From: Flavobacterium tistrianum
GTDB lineage: Bacteria > Bacteroidota > Bacteroidia > Flavobacteriales > Flavobacteriaceae
Assembly (NCBI RefSeq): GCF_003254545.1
Contig: NZ_QJRH01000073.1
Span: 186,001 to 250,000, forward strand
Length of the DNA stretch: 64,000 nt
Direction of reading: 5' to 3'
A model generated the notes under the pieces. It saw only the letters and a list, made by a program, of their open reading frames with translations. It made no database searches and was not told the origin of the DNA. Positions 24,611 to 33,691 of this stretch are shown one piece after another (positions within the stretch are counted from its first letter, which is position 1; the number at the start of each line of letters is the position of its first letter). Made by a program: the position numbers and the translations under genes.

Positions 24611-26377
24611 CTATTCATCTTCCTCACTGATTTCAATGCCAAACTTTATTAAAAAGTCGTTAAACTTTTGTTTATATTTTCTCTGTGCCTCTTCTACAAT
24701 CTCATCTGCTTCTTCGTTGGTTTCTACTGCATTGAGATTAAATTCTTCTTTTACCCATTCACGAAATTCTTCCTTATTTTCGCTTTCTTCGTAATATTCT
24801 TCGTCTTGATAAAAATAAGCTTTATCATAATCAACTGAAATTTCAGTGTCTAATGTTAGAAGCTGAATCAGTTTTTGAGTATTTTCTGCTACAACGTGAA
24901 CTCCGCCTTCGTCTCCAAAAACAACTATAGGGCAATTATTCAAATCTTTATCAATAATCCAATAAGCATAAGAACTTCCTGAACCGTTTGCTCCTGCAAA
25001 TTCGATAAAACTGTTATAGAATTCTTCTTCTTCAGACCATGTTTTTATACCTGTTTTCTCTTCAGTTATAGTTAGTCCAAAACATTCTGAATACGTTTCT
25101 ACACCATATTCCTGCTCAAATTCAAATAGCTTCACTAAATCTTCTGGCATTTTGCAATCGCCAAACTGAAAAGCATATTCTTCTAATGAAAATCTATTAT
25201 TAGAGTCTGAATATTCTGTTTCATCTTCTTCGTTATTATCCTCAACAACTTCAGCCGTCAATATTTCAAAAGTTTTCATCACAGCATTTTTCACACAGAA
25301 AAGTTCAATTCCTGGAGCATTTTCGTCATTCATCCATTGGTATTTTGGATCTCCGTTTTCGTCAAGATATTCCAAAATAAGCATAATTTCTTGGTCTTCA
25401 TGACACCATAAAGCGCGCATTCTGATCCCAAAACCATTCGAAATTTCTTCTGAAATCTGACTGTATTTCTTCCCTTCATAATCAAAAGGAATAAACAAAT
25501 AAGTTGTTCCTGAGATGTGTCTAACAATTTTTCCATTTTCCTTCTGCTCTTCAGTTTCAGACAAAACTTCGACCATATTAATAAACTGATTTCTAAAATC
25601 AGCATACATATATTTATCCTTTTTATCGTAATTTAAGATGGAAAGTCCTTCTTTAAAAACATCTAAATAGTTATTGCCTAATATTTCTTCGTTATAATCT
25701 GTATTTTCGACAAAAGAATCTTCTACAATATCAGACAATTTATGGGTTGAAGGCAGATAATTTTCAACAGTTATGATAGATCCGTCGGTATCTTGAACAT
25801 TGCTACAAATTAGAATATCGGGTCTGTTGGCACTGATAATTGCCTGAACATCTGTAAAGCGCTCAAAATGAAATAGCATATCGTCACTATAAATCAGCCA
25901 AGCGGTAAGATCTCCTTTTACAAAAAGTTCACCGTGATTGTATTCTCCAGCAAGCGTGTCGCATTGTAGACCACCGCCCAAATAATGAACACTTCCAAAC
26001 AAATTAATATTTACTGTTGTAGTTTTTCCTAAAACAATCAAAGCAGGAGAATTATCAGTATCATAAGAACTGATCAGTTTTGTAACCGTCAGATTTCCTT
26101 TAAAAATAAAACCTAAAATAAAAATATCAGGATGTTCTTCGGTACTGAAATCCATCTCAAATAAATCCATTTCGACATCATTTTCTGCTAACAGAAATAT
26201 TGGGTTTTCTTCGTAATCTGGAAAACGCCAAGTGTCTTCAAAAACATTGTAGATTTTCTGATTCTTGAAATCGGTAAGATCTCCAATGATATTATGCGCT
26301 TCATGTCGGTTAATTACTTTGAATGTAATACCAGAAAATATCATTGTCTTAAAAGGAACTTTTTCTTCTTTAATCAT
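24611..26377 (-). CDS. Large acidic protein with SUKH-like (SMI1/KNR4) C-terminal region
   Basis: A 588-aa strongly acidic, soluble-looking protein. The N-terminal third (about 60-190) is a run of short beta strands with DIFILGFIFKGNLTV, SPALIVLGKTTTVN and HGELFVKGDLTAWL, like a beta-helix or polymer-forming fold. The C-terminal region (about 395-520) has FSLEEYAFQFGDCKMPEDLVKLFEFEQEYG and WIIDKDLNNCPIVVFGDEGG, a pattern seen in SUKH immunity proteins. It could be an immunity or polyimmunity protein, but no toxin gene is adjacent. Identification of both parts is tentative. Confidence 0.65.
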   Translation of the reverse strand: MIKEEKVPFKTMIFSGITFKVINRHEAHNIIGDLTDFKNQKIYNVFEDTWRFPDYEENPIFLLAENDVEMDLFEMDFSTEEHPDIFILGFIFKGNLTVTKLISSYDTDNSPALIVLGKTTTVNINLFGSVHYLGGGLQCDTLAGEYNHGELFVKGDLTAWLIYSDDMLFHFERFTDVQAIISANRPDILICSNVQDTDGSIITVENYLPSTHKLSDIVEDSFVENTDYNEEILGNNYLDVFKEGLSILNYDKKDKYMYADFRNQFINMVEVLSETEEQKENGKIVRHISGTTYLFIPFDYEGKKYSQISEEISNGFGIRMRALWCHEDQEIMLILEYLDENGDPKYQWMNDENAPGIELFCVKNAVMKTFEILTAEVVEDNNEEDETEYSDSNNRFSLEEYAFQFGDCKMPEDLVKLFEFEQEYGVETYSECFGLTITEEKTGIKTWSEEEEFYNSFIEFAGANGSGSSYAYWIIDKDLNNCPIVVFGDEGGVHVVAENTQKLIQLLTLDTEISVDYDKAYFYQDEEYYEESENKEEFREWVKEEFNLNAVETNEEADEIVEEAQRKYKQKFNDFLIKFGIEISEEDE

Positions 26378-26460
26378 AACGGGGGCTAGTATCTTAATGG
26401 TGAAACAAATCTAACAATTATCTTTATTTAATAAAATAATACTGACTATAAAATATAAAA

Positions 26461-26477
26461 CTCCGTCAAAAACGGAG
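26461..26477 (-). terminator. Rho-independent terminator
   Basis: CTCCGT (26461-26466) pairs with ACGGAG (26472-26477). On the minus strand it is followed by TTTTATATTTTATAG, and it lies 36 nt after the lipoprotein gene stop. Confidence 0.75.
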
Positions 26478-26513
26478 CTTCAAAACAATCTGAATTAGTA
26501 AGCATTCAAAAAA

Positions 26514-26945
26514 TTATTTCTTTTTATCATATACTAGCCTTGGACCATCGCATATACTCCACGTTCCATACAATTTTCCGAAATTATTAATGATATATAA
26601 ATTTTCCTTTTTCTTAGAAGTACAAGATGCCACTATATCGCTCTCTGCAGTATAACTTAGTTCAAACTGAGTTTGATCTGTCGTTTTCACTACAGAATAA
26701 GTTCCTGAAATGGTTGCAATTTTACCATCTTTCTTTCTTGTTTTAGAGAATGTGTTATTAGAATTAAAAGTATACGATTCCTCCCATTCTAAAACATCAA
26801 TCGAATTTACTGCAGGATTACTGTTGCCCATTGCTGTAAGGATCCATTTTCCGTGATAACTTTCAGTTGGTTTATTGTCATTGTCATCATTAGAGCAAGA
26901 AACAAGCGAAAAAATCATTATAATTAAAAGTCCGATTTTTTTCAT
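26514..26945 (-). CDS. Lipocalin-like small lipoprotein
   Basis: A 143-aa protein with a lipoprotein signal peptide (lipobox LVSC, then an acidic SNDDNDN tail). A small beta-rich domain follows, beginning YHGKWILTAMG and containing YTFNSNNTFSKT and SGTYSVV. This is the pattern of lipocalin-like domains common in Bacteroidota lipoproteins. The SDDND acidic stretch after the Cys resembles a surface-export signal. Ligand unknown. Confidence 0.75.
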   Translation of the reverse strand: MKKIGLLIIMIFSLVSCSNDDNDNKPTESYHGKWILTAMGNSNPAVNSIDVLEWEESYTFNSNNTFSKTRKKDGKIATISGTYSVVKTTDQTQFELSYTAESDIVASCTSKKKENLYIINNFGKLYGTWSICDGPRLVYDKKK

Positions 26946-27105
26946 TTTTATAGTTTTTGTTGGTTAACTATTATTAAGATTTTACTTTCTTAAAATGGTT
27001 GCGTCTAAACTTTAGAACTTAACGATAAATTAATATTCAAGCGCTTGAAAATGATAATTCATTTTCAAAATTCCTAATTAAAATCTATCTTCGCTTTCTA
27101 AAGAT

Positions 27106-27170
27106 AAAAGAGCCAAAAATCAAGAAATATTGAATATACTTTGTCTTTTTTCTTTCTTCTTGGCTCTTTT
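27106..27170. repeat. AAAAGAGCCA hairpin before recG
   Basis: AAAAGAGCCA (27106-27115) and TGGCTCTTTT (27161-27170) form an inverted repeat with a CAAGAAA-type middle. It is a relative of the element at 19761-19838 and lies 32 nt before recG. Confidence 0.65.
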
Positions 27171-27201
27171 ATTTTCGACTCTATAAAATCTAAATCTTCG
27201 A

Positions 27202-29310
27202 ATGTCTAATAATCTTCTTGAAACTCCAATTGAATACTTAAAAGGCGTTGGTCCGAGTCGTGGTCAATTGCTTCGTAAGGAATTGGGCATTCATAAATAT
27301 GGAGATTTAGTCAATCTTTTTCCAAATCGATATATTGACAGAACGCGTTATTATAAGATTAACGAATTGCAGAATACGGGTTCTGAAGTTCAGATTATCG
27401 GCAAAATAATCAACATTAAAACCGTTGAATTTGCTAAAAATAAAAAACGTCTTGTAGCTTCTTTTGTTGATGATACAGGGCAAATTGATTTAAACTGGTT
27501 TCAAGGCCATAAATGGATTCGCGAAAGTTTAAAACTCAATGAACCTTTGGTGATTTTTGGAAAATGTTCCCTTTACGGAAGCCAGTTTAGTATGGCGCAT
27601 CCTGAAATTGAATTGTTGAGCGAGCATGAAAGAAGTTTACGTTCGGCCATGCAGCCTGTTTATCCTTCAACAGAAGCTTTGGCTAATAAAGGCATTTCAA
27701 ACCGAACGATTAACAAATTGATGGAACAGCTTTTTTTGGAAACACAAGCGCTGTTTACTGAAACTTTTCCTCCATTTTTAATCGAAGAATTAAGGCTGAT
27801 CCCAAAACGTGCTGCATTATTCAATATTCATTTTCCGAAAAGCGCAGAAATTTTAGCGAAAGCTCAATTCAGACTCAAGTTTGAAGAATTGTTCTTTATT
27901 CAGCTACAGTTAATTACGAAAAATCTCATTCGAAAACATAAAATAAAAGGGCATCCATTTGATAAAGTGGGCGAACTTTTTAATGAATTTTATAAAAACC
28001 ATCTTCCTTTTGATTTAACGAATGCTCAAAAAAGAGTAATCAAAGAAATCAGGACTGATATGGGAAGTAATGCCCAAATGAATCGTTTACTTCAAGGTGA
28101 CGTAGGTTCTGGAAAAACGATTGTGGCTTTTATGAGCATGCTTTTGGCTATTGACAATGGTTTTCAGGCTTGTCTGATGGCGCCGACGGAAATCTTGGCA
28201 AATCAGCATTTTCTTGGTCTGTCTGAATTTGCTAAAACCTTAAATATCAATATCCGAATATTAACAGGTTCTACCAAAACTTCTGAAAGAAAAATTATTC
28301 ATGAAGAACTAGAAAGCGGAGAACTTAAAATTCTAATTGGAACTCACGCTTTGTTGGAAGATAAAGTGCAGTTTCAGAACTTAGGTTTAGCTGTGATTGA
28401 TGAACAGCATCGTTTTGGTGTGGAACAAAGATCGAAGTTGTGGAAGAAAAATGATATTCCGCCACACGTTTTAGTGATGACCGCCACTCCTATTCCTAGA
28501 ACATTGGCAATGAGTTTGTACGGTGATTTGGATATTTCAGTTATTGACGAATTGCCGCCCGGAAGAAAACCTATTCAAACTGTGCATCGTTATGATACCA
28601 ATCGCTTGAAAGTATGGAAATTTCTTCGTGATGAAATTGCAAAAGGAAGACAGATTTACATCGTTTATCCGTTAATTCAGGAATCTGAAAAAATGGATCA
28701 TAAGGATTTAATGGACGGTTACGAAAGTATTTCTCGCGATTTTCCGTTGCCTCAATATTCAATTTCAATTCTTCACGGGAAAATGAAACCGGCCGATAAA
28801 GATTCTGAAATGAAACGTTTCTCTGAAGGAAAAACCGATATTATGGTGGCAACAACCGTAATTGAAGTTGGTGTAAACGTACCAAATGCCAGTGTAATGA
28901 TTATAGAAAGCGCCGAAAGATTTGGGCTTTCGCAATTGCACCAGCTACGCGGACGTGTAGGTCGGGGCGCCGAACAGAGTTATTGCATCTTAATGACGGG
29001 ACATAAATTAAGCTCTGACAGTAAAACCAGAATGGAAACTATGGTTCAAACCAATGACGGTTTTGAAATTGCCGAAGTTGACTTAAAACTTCGTGGCCCA
29101 GGCGATATGATGGGGACACAGCAAAGTGGTGTTTTAAACTTGCAGATTGCAGATATTGTAAAAGATAGAGAAATTCTTTCTCTAGCTCGAAATTATGCCA
29201 TGAAAATCTTAAAAGAAGACTCGGCTCTCCAAAAACCTGAACATGCCGTTTTAAGAAATATCTTCATAGAGTTAACGAAGAAGAAAAATATTTGGAATTA
29301 TATTAGTTAA
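27202..29310 (+). CDS. recG: ATP-dependent DNA helicase RecG
   Basis: A 702-aa RecG. The N-terminal wedge/OB region (about 1-170) begins ETPIEYLKGVGPSRGQLLRKELGI. Walker A is GDVGSGKT (about 298-305), the DExH box is DEQHRFGVEQR, motif III is VMTATPIPRTLA, and motif VI is QLRGRVGRG. The C-terminal part has LKLRGPGDMMGTQQSG. RecG reverses stalled forks and processes branched DNA. Length is typical. Confidence 0.97.
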   Translation: MSNNLLETPIEYLKGVGPSRGQLLRKELGIHKYGDLVNLFPNRYIDRTRYYKINELQNTGSEVQIIGKIINIKTVEFAKNKKRLVASFVDDTGQIDLNWFQGHKWIRESLKLNEPLVIFGKCSLYGSQFSMAHPEIELLSEHERSLRSAMQPVYPSTEALANKGISNRTINKLMEQLFLETQALFTETFPPFLIEELRLIPKRAALFNIHFPKSAEILAKAQFRLKFEELFFIQLQLITKNLIRKHKIKGHPFDKVGELFNEFYKNHLPFDLTNAQKRVIKEIRTDMGSNAQMNRLLQGDVGSGKTIVAFMSMLLAIDNGFQACLMAPTEILANQHFLGLSEFAKTLNINIRILTGSTKTSERKIIHEELESGELKILIGTHALLEDKVQFQNLGLAVIDEQHRFGVEQRSKLWKKNDIPPHVLVMTATPIPRTLAMSLYGDLDISVIDELPPGRKPIQTVHRYDTNRLKVWKFLRDEIAKGRQIYIVYPLIQESEKMDHKDLMDGYESISRDFPLPQYSISILHGKMKPADKDSEMKRFSEGKTDIMVATTVIEVGVNVPNASVMIIESAERFGLSQLHQLRGRVGRGAEQSYCILMTGHKLSSDSKTRMETMVQTNDGFEIAEVDLKLRGPGDMMGTQQSGVLNLQIADIVKDREILSLARNYAMKILKEDSALQKPEHAVLRNIFIELTKKKNIWNYIS

Positions 29311-29399
29311 GGTGCAAAGGTACAGAGATGCAAAGGCTCAAAGGTTTTAAAGATTCAAGTTTAAACTTTGAACCTTTGCTCCTTTGAGCCTTTGAACCT
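29311..29399. repeat. Intergenic inverted repeat of the CAAAGG/CCTTTG family
   Basis: The left part has repeated CAAAGG units (from 29311) and the right part has CCTTTG units (29366-29399, ending TTTGAACCT). Together they form a long imperfect hairpin. A second member is at 40150-40227 and a shorter one at about 4082-4105. Confidence 0.75.
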
Positions 29400-29510
29400 A
29401 AAATAAACATATACTCCATTGCGCCATATTCATTCAGGTGATTTAGTTTTGTTGGGGGACAAATTTAAAGGGGTGAATATTGTATTGAACACAATGAAGT
29501 ATATAGTTGA

Positions 29511-30116
29511 TTATTTCTTTTTCACATCATTCTTTTTTTCGAAAAAACCACTGAACAAACCTTTGCTTATTTTGTTTTTATCATCTTTTCCAGTTGCAAT
29601 CAAATGATCGATATATTCCATGTAGGTTTTCTTTCTTTCTTCTAGAAAACCTACTAGATACTCTTCAGATGCATGCATACCGCTGGTTTCTTCTATCTGC
29701 AAAAGTTTCTTGTATAAAGGCTCAATAAATTTCACAATAATCTCATTTGGAACCGATTTTCTGGTGCCAAAATAACCAACAATCTCACCATCTGTATCGG
29801 CAATGATTTTAAAATCGGTTACAACCCAATAATAACGTCCAGTTTTAGCCATGTTTTTTATGATAACATGAATATTTTCACTGGATTTAATACTGTCCCA
29901 TAAAAATTTAAAAATAACCTTTGGCATATCTGGATGGCGAATTATATTATGTGGCTGGCCCACAAGCTCAAATTCATCATAACCAGAAACATCTATAAAG
30001 TCTTCATTGGCATATAAAATGGTTCCCTTTTTGTCAGTTTTACTAAGCAGTACTTTATTCTTATTCCAGTCCACTTCTCTATCAGAAGGTGTCGGACGGT
30101 GAAATCTGGTATCCAT
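29511..30116 (-). CDS. PAS-domain protein, Aer-like
   Basis: A 201-aa soluble protein with one PAS domain (about residues 25-120). TDKKGTILYANEDFIDVSGY and HNIIRHPDMPK are close to the redox-sensing PAS of Aer-type chemoreceptors. A short helical tail follows, ending in a basic segment (about 175-201). There is no methyl-accepting or kinase domain. It may sense redox or ligand and pass the signal to a partner, possibly the neighbouring sensor-like membrane protein. Confidence 0.82.
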   Translation of the reverse strand: MDTRFHRPTPSDREVDWNKNKVLLSKTDKKGTILYANEDFIDVSGYDEFELVGQPHNIIRHPDMPKVIFKFLWDSIKSSENIHVIIKNMAKTGRYYWVVTDFKIIADTDGEIVGYFGTRKSVPNEIIVKFIEPLYKKLLQIEETSGMHASEEYLVGFLEERKKTYMEYIDHLIATGKDDKNKISKGLFSGFFEKKNDVKKK

Positions 30117-30178
30117 ATATTTTACATTTAAATTAATTTACAATTCAATAAGTATAAAATGAATCCTTTAAACCATTT

Positions 30179-30523
30179 TTAATTTGACTCGATCTCCAAA
30201 ACAAGGAGAATATTTCTGATTTTGCGAAAAACTGTCTCCAATTCGTTTTCCAGCCATTCTGGAATCTCGTTATTAACCGCAAGATTTAGCTGGCGAATAT
30301 CATTCATAATCTGAATTAGTTTTTTATACTGAAAATCAAGATCGTAAACATGTGAGCTGGTTTGATAATTTTTAAAAATCTCCCTTATTTCTATTTCAAA
30401 ATCAGATTGGACTTTCATTTTTTCAATCGAATCCAATGTTATGCTTTCATTTAAAAAATCTTCGATTATTTTTTTAAGATTATGCAGCGTAGGGACTGCC
30501 GTTGGTAAATCATACTTAAACAT
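30179..30523 (-). CDS. Hypothetical helical protein
   Basis: A 114-aa soluble protein, nearly all predicted helix, with no recognised motif. It begins MFKYDLPTAVPTLHNLKKIIEDFL. Composition and length would fit a small four-helix signalling partner (Hpt-like), but no conserved phospho-histidine context is visible. It lies between the PAS protein and the membrane sensor on the same strand, with gaps of 62 and 50 nt. Confidence 0.65.
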   Translation of the reverse strand: MFKYDLPTAVPTLHNLKKIIEDFLNESITLDSIEKMKVQSDFEIEIREIFKNYQTSSHVYDLDFQYKKLIQIMNDIRQLNLAVNNEIPEWLENELETVFRKIRNILLVLEIESN

Positions 30524-30573
30524 ACAATTGGTTTAAAAAATATTACTATTGTTTTTGGGGCTTGGTTTGAATT

Positions 30574-31428
30574 CTAATGCTTACTGTTTGTTGATTTTAC
30601 ATGAATATCATTAACTAAATCATCAATTTTTTTAGCGCTTTCTCTCATCATTTCAAGATAGGTTAGCAATTTATCATTGTCTGTGTGCCCTTTCGATACA
30701 TCAATAAGCTTTAAAACTGAATTTACAGGCAATTTCAAATCTAAAGTAGTTCTATGAATAAAATCATTGTAATCTTTTGTAGCCGACATCGAACTGTATT
30801 TTGCCGAAGCCAACTTCATATTTTCCAATTCATATTCATCTGAAATTTTTGAGATATGATTCTCACTATGTTCTTTAAAATAATATGCCCAATAGCCATT
30901 CATAAAAAATACTACAGCAGCCAAAACAGTATGAATGATCAAAGTTTCAAGATCAAAATTTACTTGCGAAAAATAAACCTGAAGTCCGTTGGCATCATTG
31001 TAAATATAATTTTGAAGATAAGCCAGTCCCGCATGATGCAATACAACCAGCAAAGTAAGCGGAATTTGAAGTTTCCAATTTTGATAGATAATTAAAATCG
31101 TACTGGCAATAAATACCGTAAAATGCATTTCGAACATTCCGTGCATCTGATAAATGTACTGCGCCATAAAAATAGCCAGAACAACAGACAAAACATACTG
31201 GTAAAATTTAGAGTTTTTCATGAAAAATTTTGCCGAGTAGTACAACAAAAGATTTAGCGTTCCAACGCCAACACCGATTTCGAAAGTATCATACTTAAAA
31301 GCAAGTCCGATACCCAGCAGAAAATATACTGCAAGTACATAATTGATAATTGTATCTGATTTTTGTGTCATAGTAGACATAAAACTGTGCAGATAATCTT
31401 GTTCGTTTAAGCTAGCTTTTGCTTTCAT
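30574..31428 (-). CDS. Six-helix membrane sensor with degenerate dimerisation helix
   Basis: A 284-aa protein. About six membrane helices (residues 27-185) include MHGMFEMHFTVFIASTILIIYQNW and LHHAGLAYLQN, a pattern I know from the membrane part of some methyl-accepting chemotaxis proteins. The C-terminal part (about 205-275) resembles a histidine kinase DHp helix pair, but where SHELRTPLN is expected it reads TLDLKLPVN. The phospho-acceptor histidine is missing and no ATPase domain follows. It is probably a signalling scaffold rather than a kinase. Confidence 0.72.
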   Translation of the reverse strand: MKAKASLNEQDYLHSFMSTMTQKSDTIINYVLAVYFLLGIGLAFKYDTFEIGVGVGTLNLLLYYSAKFFMKNSKFYQYVLSVVLAIFMAQYIYQMHGMFEMHFTVFIASTILIIYQNWKLQIPLTLLVVLHHAGLAYLQNYIYNDANGLQVYFSQVNFDLETLIIHTVLAAVVFFMNGYWAYYFKEHSENHISKISDEYELENMKLASAKYSSMSATKDYNDFIHRTTLDLKLPVNSVLKLIDVSKGHTDNDKLLTYLEMMRESAKKIDDLVNDIHVKSTNSKH

Positions 31429-31460
31429 AGGTTATTAGATTTAGGTTTTTGGAAAAATAG

Positions 31461-32060
31461 TTATTTAGTACATTTTGGTAATGAGCATCCGTAAGCTCTA
31501 AGAGCTAAAGCATTAAAAGAAGGATTGTCCTTTCTGCTAAGGAGAGAATCAATCGCCATTTGGGCATAATTGCTTTTTGTATCTGTGCAATATCTTGTTT
31601 TATTGTAATTGCCTCGATAGTACAAATTATGGGACTGATCTAGTAAAACCGCCTGAGGAGTTGAGATAACACCACAATTTTTAGCAATTGACTCATCAAA
31701 ATAAACAGGGATTTTGGCATCAAACTTTTCCTGGATTTCATCAATTGTAAATTTTTTCTGTTTGTTTAACACTACAATTTTAAAATTGATCTGATCTCCG
31801 TACTTTTTTATCAAACTGCTAACATGTGGCACATTGAACCGCGAACAAGGGCATTCGGGATTAAAAAAATGTATAAAAATGGGTTTATTATCAAATGCAC
31901 AACATGGACCAAGTTCTACTTTAGATCCCATTGCAATAGCGTGATAATTTTTTGGAATAGGAGTTGGAAGACTGTATTTAAACTCATTCTGCCAAAACAG
32001 ATACCCAATTGAAAGTAGTAAAAATGTAAACCATAAAGCTAGAAGTAATTTTTTCTTCAT
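31461..32060 (-). CDS. Thioredoxin-like protein with CPCS motif
   Basis: A 199-aa protein with an N-terminal membrane anchor (about residues 4-22) and a thioredoxin/AhpC-like domain. FIHFFNPECPCSRFNVPHV holds the redox-like CPC pair, and the cis-proline region may be ISTPQAVLL. Additional cysteines occur near CCAF, YCTD and at the C-terminus (GCSLPKC). It is probably a periplasmic thiol reductase of the DUF6436-like type (from memory). It is divergent from the RND operon. Confidence 0.78.
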   Translation of the reverse strand: MKKKLLLALWFTFLLLSIGYLFWQNEFKYSLPTPIPKNYHAIAMGSKVELGPCCAFDNKPIFIHFFNPECPCSRFNVPHVSSLIKKYGDQINFKIVVLNKQKKFTIDEIQEKFDAKIPVYFDESIAKNCGVISTPQAVLLDQSHNLYYRGNYNKTRYCTDTKSNYAQMAIDSLLSRKDNPSFNALALRAYGCSLPKCTK

Positions 32061-32535
32061 AAATTATTTTTTTTATATTATTCAACAATAAAGAATAAAC
32101 ACTTGTTAATATAATTATTCATTATATATAACCAAAACCAAAAAAAACAACTTCTACATAGAGATTTTAACATAAAAAACAAACACAACCGTTAGCGTTT
32201 ATGCAAAATCTTTTCATTTTGTTTAACATATCAATGATACAAATAAAATCGATAAAGTGCAAAAAAAATCAGACAAAAAGATTAAAATTTTCTTCATGGC
32301 AGAAACAATGGACACTTCAGCAGATGAAAAAGCAGACTCTATTTGGAATTTTGTTAGTTTTTCTTGAAAAAATTTAATATTTAATTAAACCTTTTTGCAT
32401 GCCTATAGTCTAAATGCAAACCTTTGTACATACAAATGTTAAATAAACGCTAACAGCTTTCGATTTCATGCCAAAAAGTTAAATTTGTAAGCTTACTAAA
32501 AACACAAACCTAAAATCTATATTCACCTCAATTTT
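32061..32535. other. 475-nt divergent intergenic region upstream of the RND operon
   Basis: The region lies between the thioredoxin-like gene and the efflux operon. It contains a 12-nt perfect inverted repeat (GTTAGCGTTTAT 32191-32202, ATAAACGCTAAC 32443-32454) and a small palindrome TTTGTACATACAAA at 32423-32436. A 23-codon ATG frame starts at MAETMDTSADEK (near 32296) but lacks other support. The palindrome could be an operator for the efflux genes. Confidence 0.4.
32480..32487 (+). promoter_or_regulatory. -7 box for the RND operon
   Basis: TAAATTTG ends 48 nt before the adaptor ATG. No clear -33 TTG is seen. Confidence 0.5.
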
Positions 32536-33594
32536 ATGAAAGTAAAACACCTCATTTACACCATTTTAATTATTACAATTGGAGGCTTTATAACCTACAG
32601 AATCGTCTCTAATAAGGGTAAAAACGAAGATTCTAAAAAATTTAACGATAAAAAATCTCCAACAACTGTTAACGGACTTGTAATAAAAACAGCAACTTTT
32701 GACAATAATTTAGCATTGTCTGGATCTATTGAAGCAAACGAACAAGTAGAAATTCATAGCGAGGTTTCAGGAATTGTTGAAGGAATATTTTTTAATGAAG
32801 GTTCAAACGTCACTAAAGGACAAGTACTTCTTAAAGTAAATGATATTGAACTAAAAGCGCAATTAAGACAGGCTTTAACAAGAGAAGATTTGGCTGCTGA
32901 AAATGCAAGAAGAGCAAAATTGCTATTGCAAAAAGAAGCAATTAGTCAGGAAGAAGCTGATGTTGCAAAAGCTGATCTAGCTTCTGCTCAAGCTCAAAGC
33001 CAATTAATTAGAGCACAAATTTCTAAAACATCTGTAAGAGCTCCATTTTCAGGAAAAATCGGTTTACGTAACATTTCTCCGGGAACTTACATTACTCCTA
33101 CTGTTTTAGTAGCAAAATTGGTAAATACTAGCAAATTAAAAATTACTTTTTCAATTCCAGAAAAATATGCCGCAGAAGTAAAATCGGGATCTGTTATCGA
33201 TTTTAAAGTTTCTGGATCTGACAAAACATACAATGCAAAAATTTATGCCATTGAACCAGAAGTAGCCGTAGCAACACGTACGCTTCAAATTCGTGCACTT
33301 GCTGATAATATTGATGGAAAACTTTTTCCTGGAACTTTTGCAGATATCAAATTGCCTTTAAATATTATTAAAGATGCTATAGTTGTTCCTTCTCAAGCAA
33401 TTGTGCCTATTCAAGACGGTAAAAAAGTGTATATCGCCAATAACGGTCAAGCAAAAGAAGTGATGGTTGACGCAACAACAAGAACAGATTCTTCAATTTT
33501 AATTTTAGCAGGATTAAAACCTGGAGATACTTTAATTACAAGCGGTGTAATGTCTTTAAAAGACGAAGCTCCAATTAAAGTTAAAGTAAAATAA
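32536..33594 (+). CDS. RND efflux periplasmic adaptor
   Basis: A 352-aa membrane-fusion protein. An N-terminal anchor helix (about residues 5-22) is followed by a barrel-sandwich/lipoyl segment (VEIHSEVSGIVEGIFFNEGSNVTKGQVLL). A hairpin with EAISQEEADVAKADLASAQAQ comes next, then SVRAPFSGKIGLRNISPGTYI and a membrane-proximal domain. It bridges the pump and the TolC-type channel. The anchor lacks a lipobox Cys. It is the first gene of a three-gene operon. Confidence 0.92.
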   Translation: MKVKHLIYTILIITIGGFITYRIVSNKGKNEDSKKFNDKKSPTTVNGLVIKTATFDNNLALSGSIEANEQVEIHSEVSGIVEGIFFNEGSNVTKGQVLLKVNDIELKAQLRQALTREDLAAENARRAKLLLQKEAISQEEADVAKADLASAQAQSQLIRAQISKTSVRAPFSGKIGLRNISPGTYITPTVLVAKLVNTSKLKITFSIPEKYAAEVKSGSVIDFKVSGSDKTYNAKIYAIEPEVAVATRTLQIRALADNIDGKLFPGTFADIKLPLNIIKDAIVVPSQAIVPIQDGKKVYIANNGQAKEVMVDATTRTDSSILILAGLKPGDTLITSGVMSLKDEAPIKVKVK

Positions 33595-33691
33595 TTTTAA
33601 AGTTATGAGTTAAGAGTTTTGAATTATGAGTTGTAAAATCATAAACACATTCCATAATCTAAAATCTAAACTCTAAAATCTACAATCACAC

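Noticed and set aside
29419..29607. 62-codon frame after recG
   Set aside because: It overlaps the PAS gene on the opposite strand and has no start signal or family.
32191..32454. Insertion sequence ends
   Set aside because: The 12-nt inverted repeats enclose no transposase and I see no target-site duplication.
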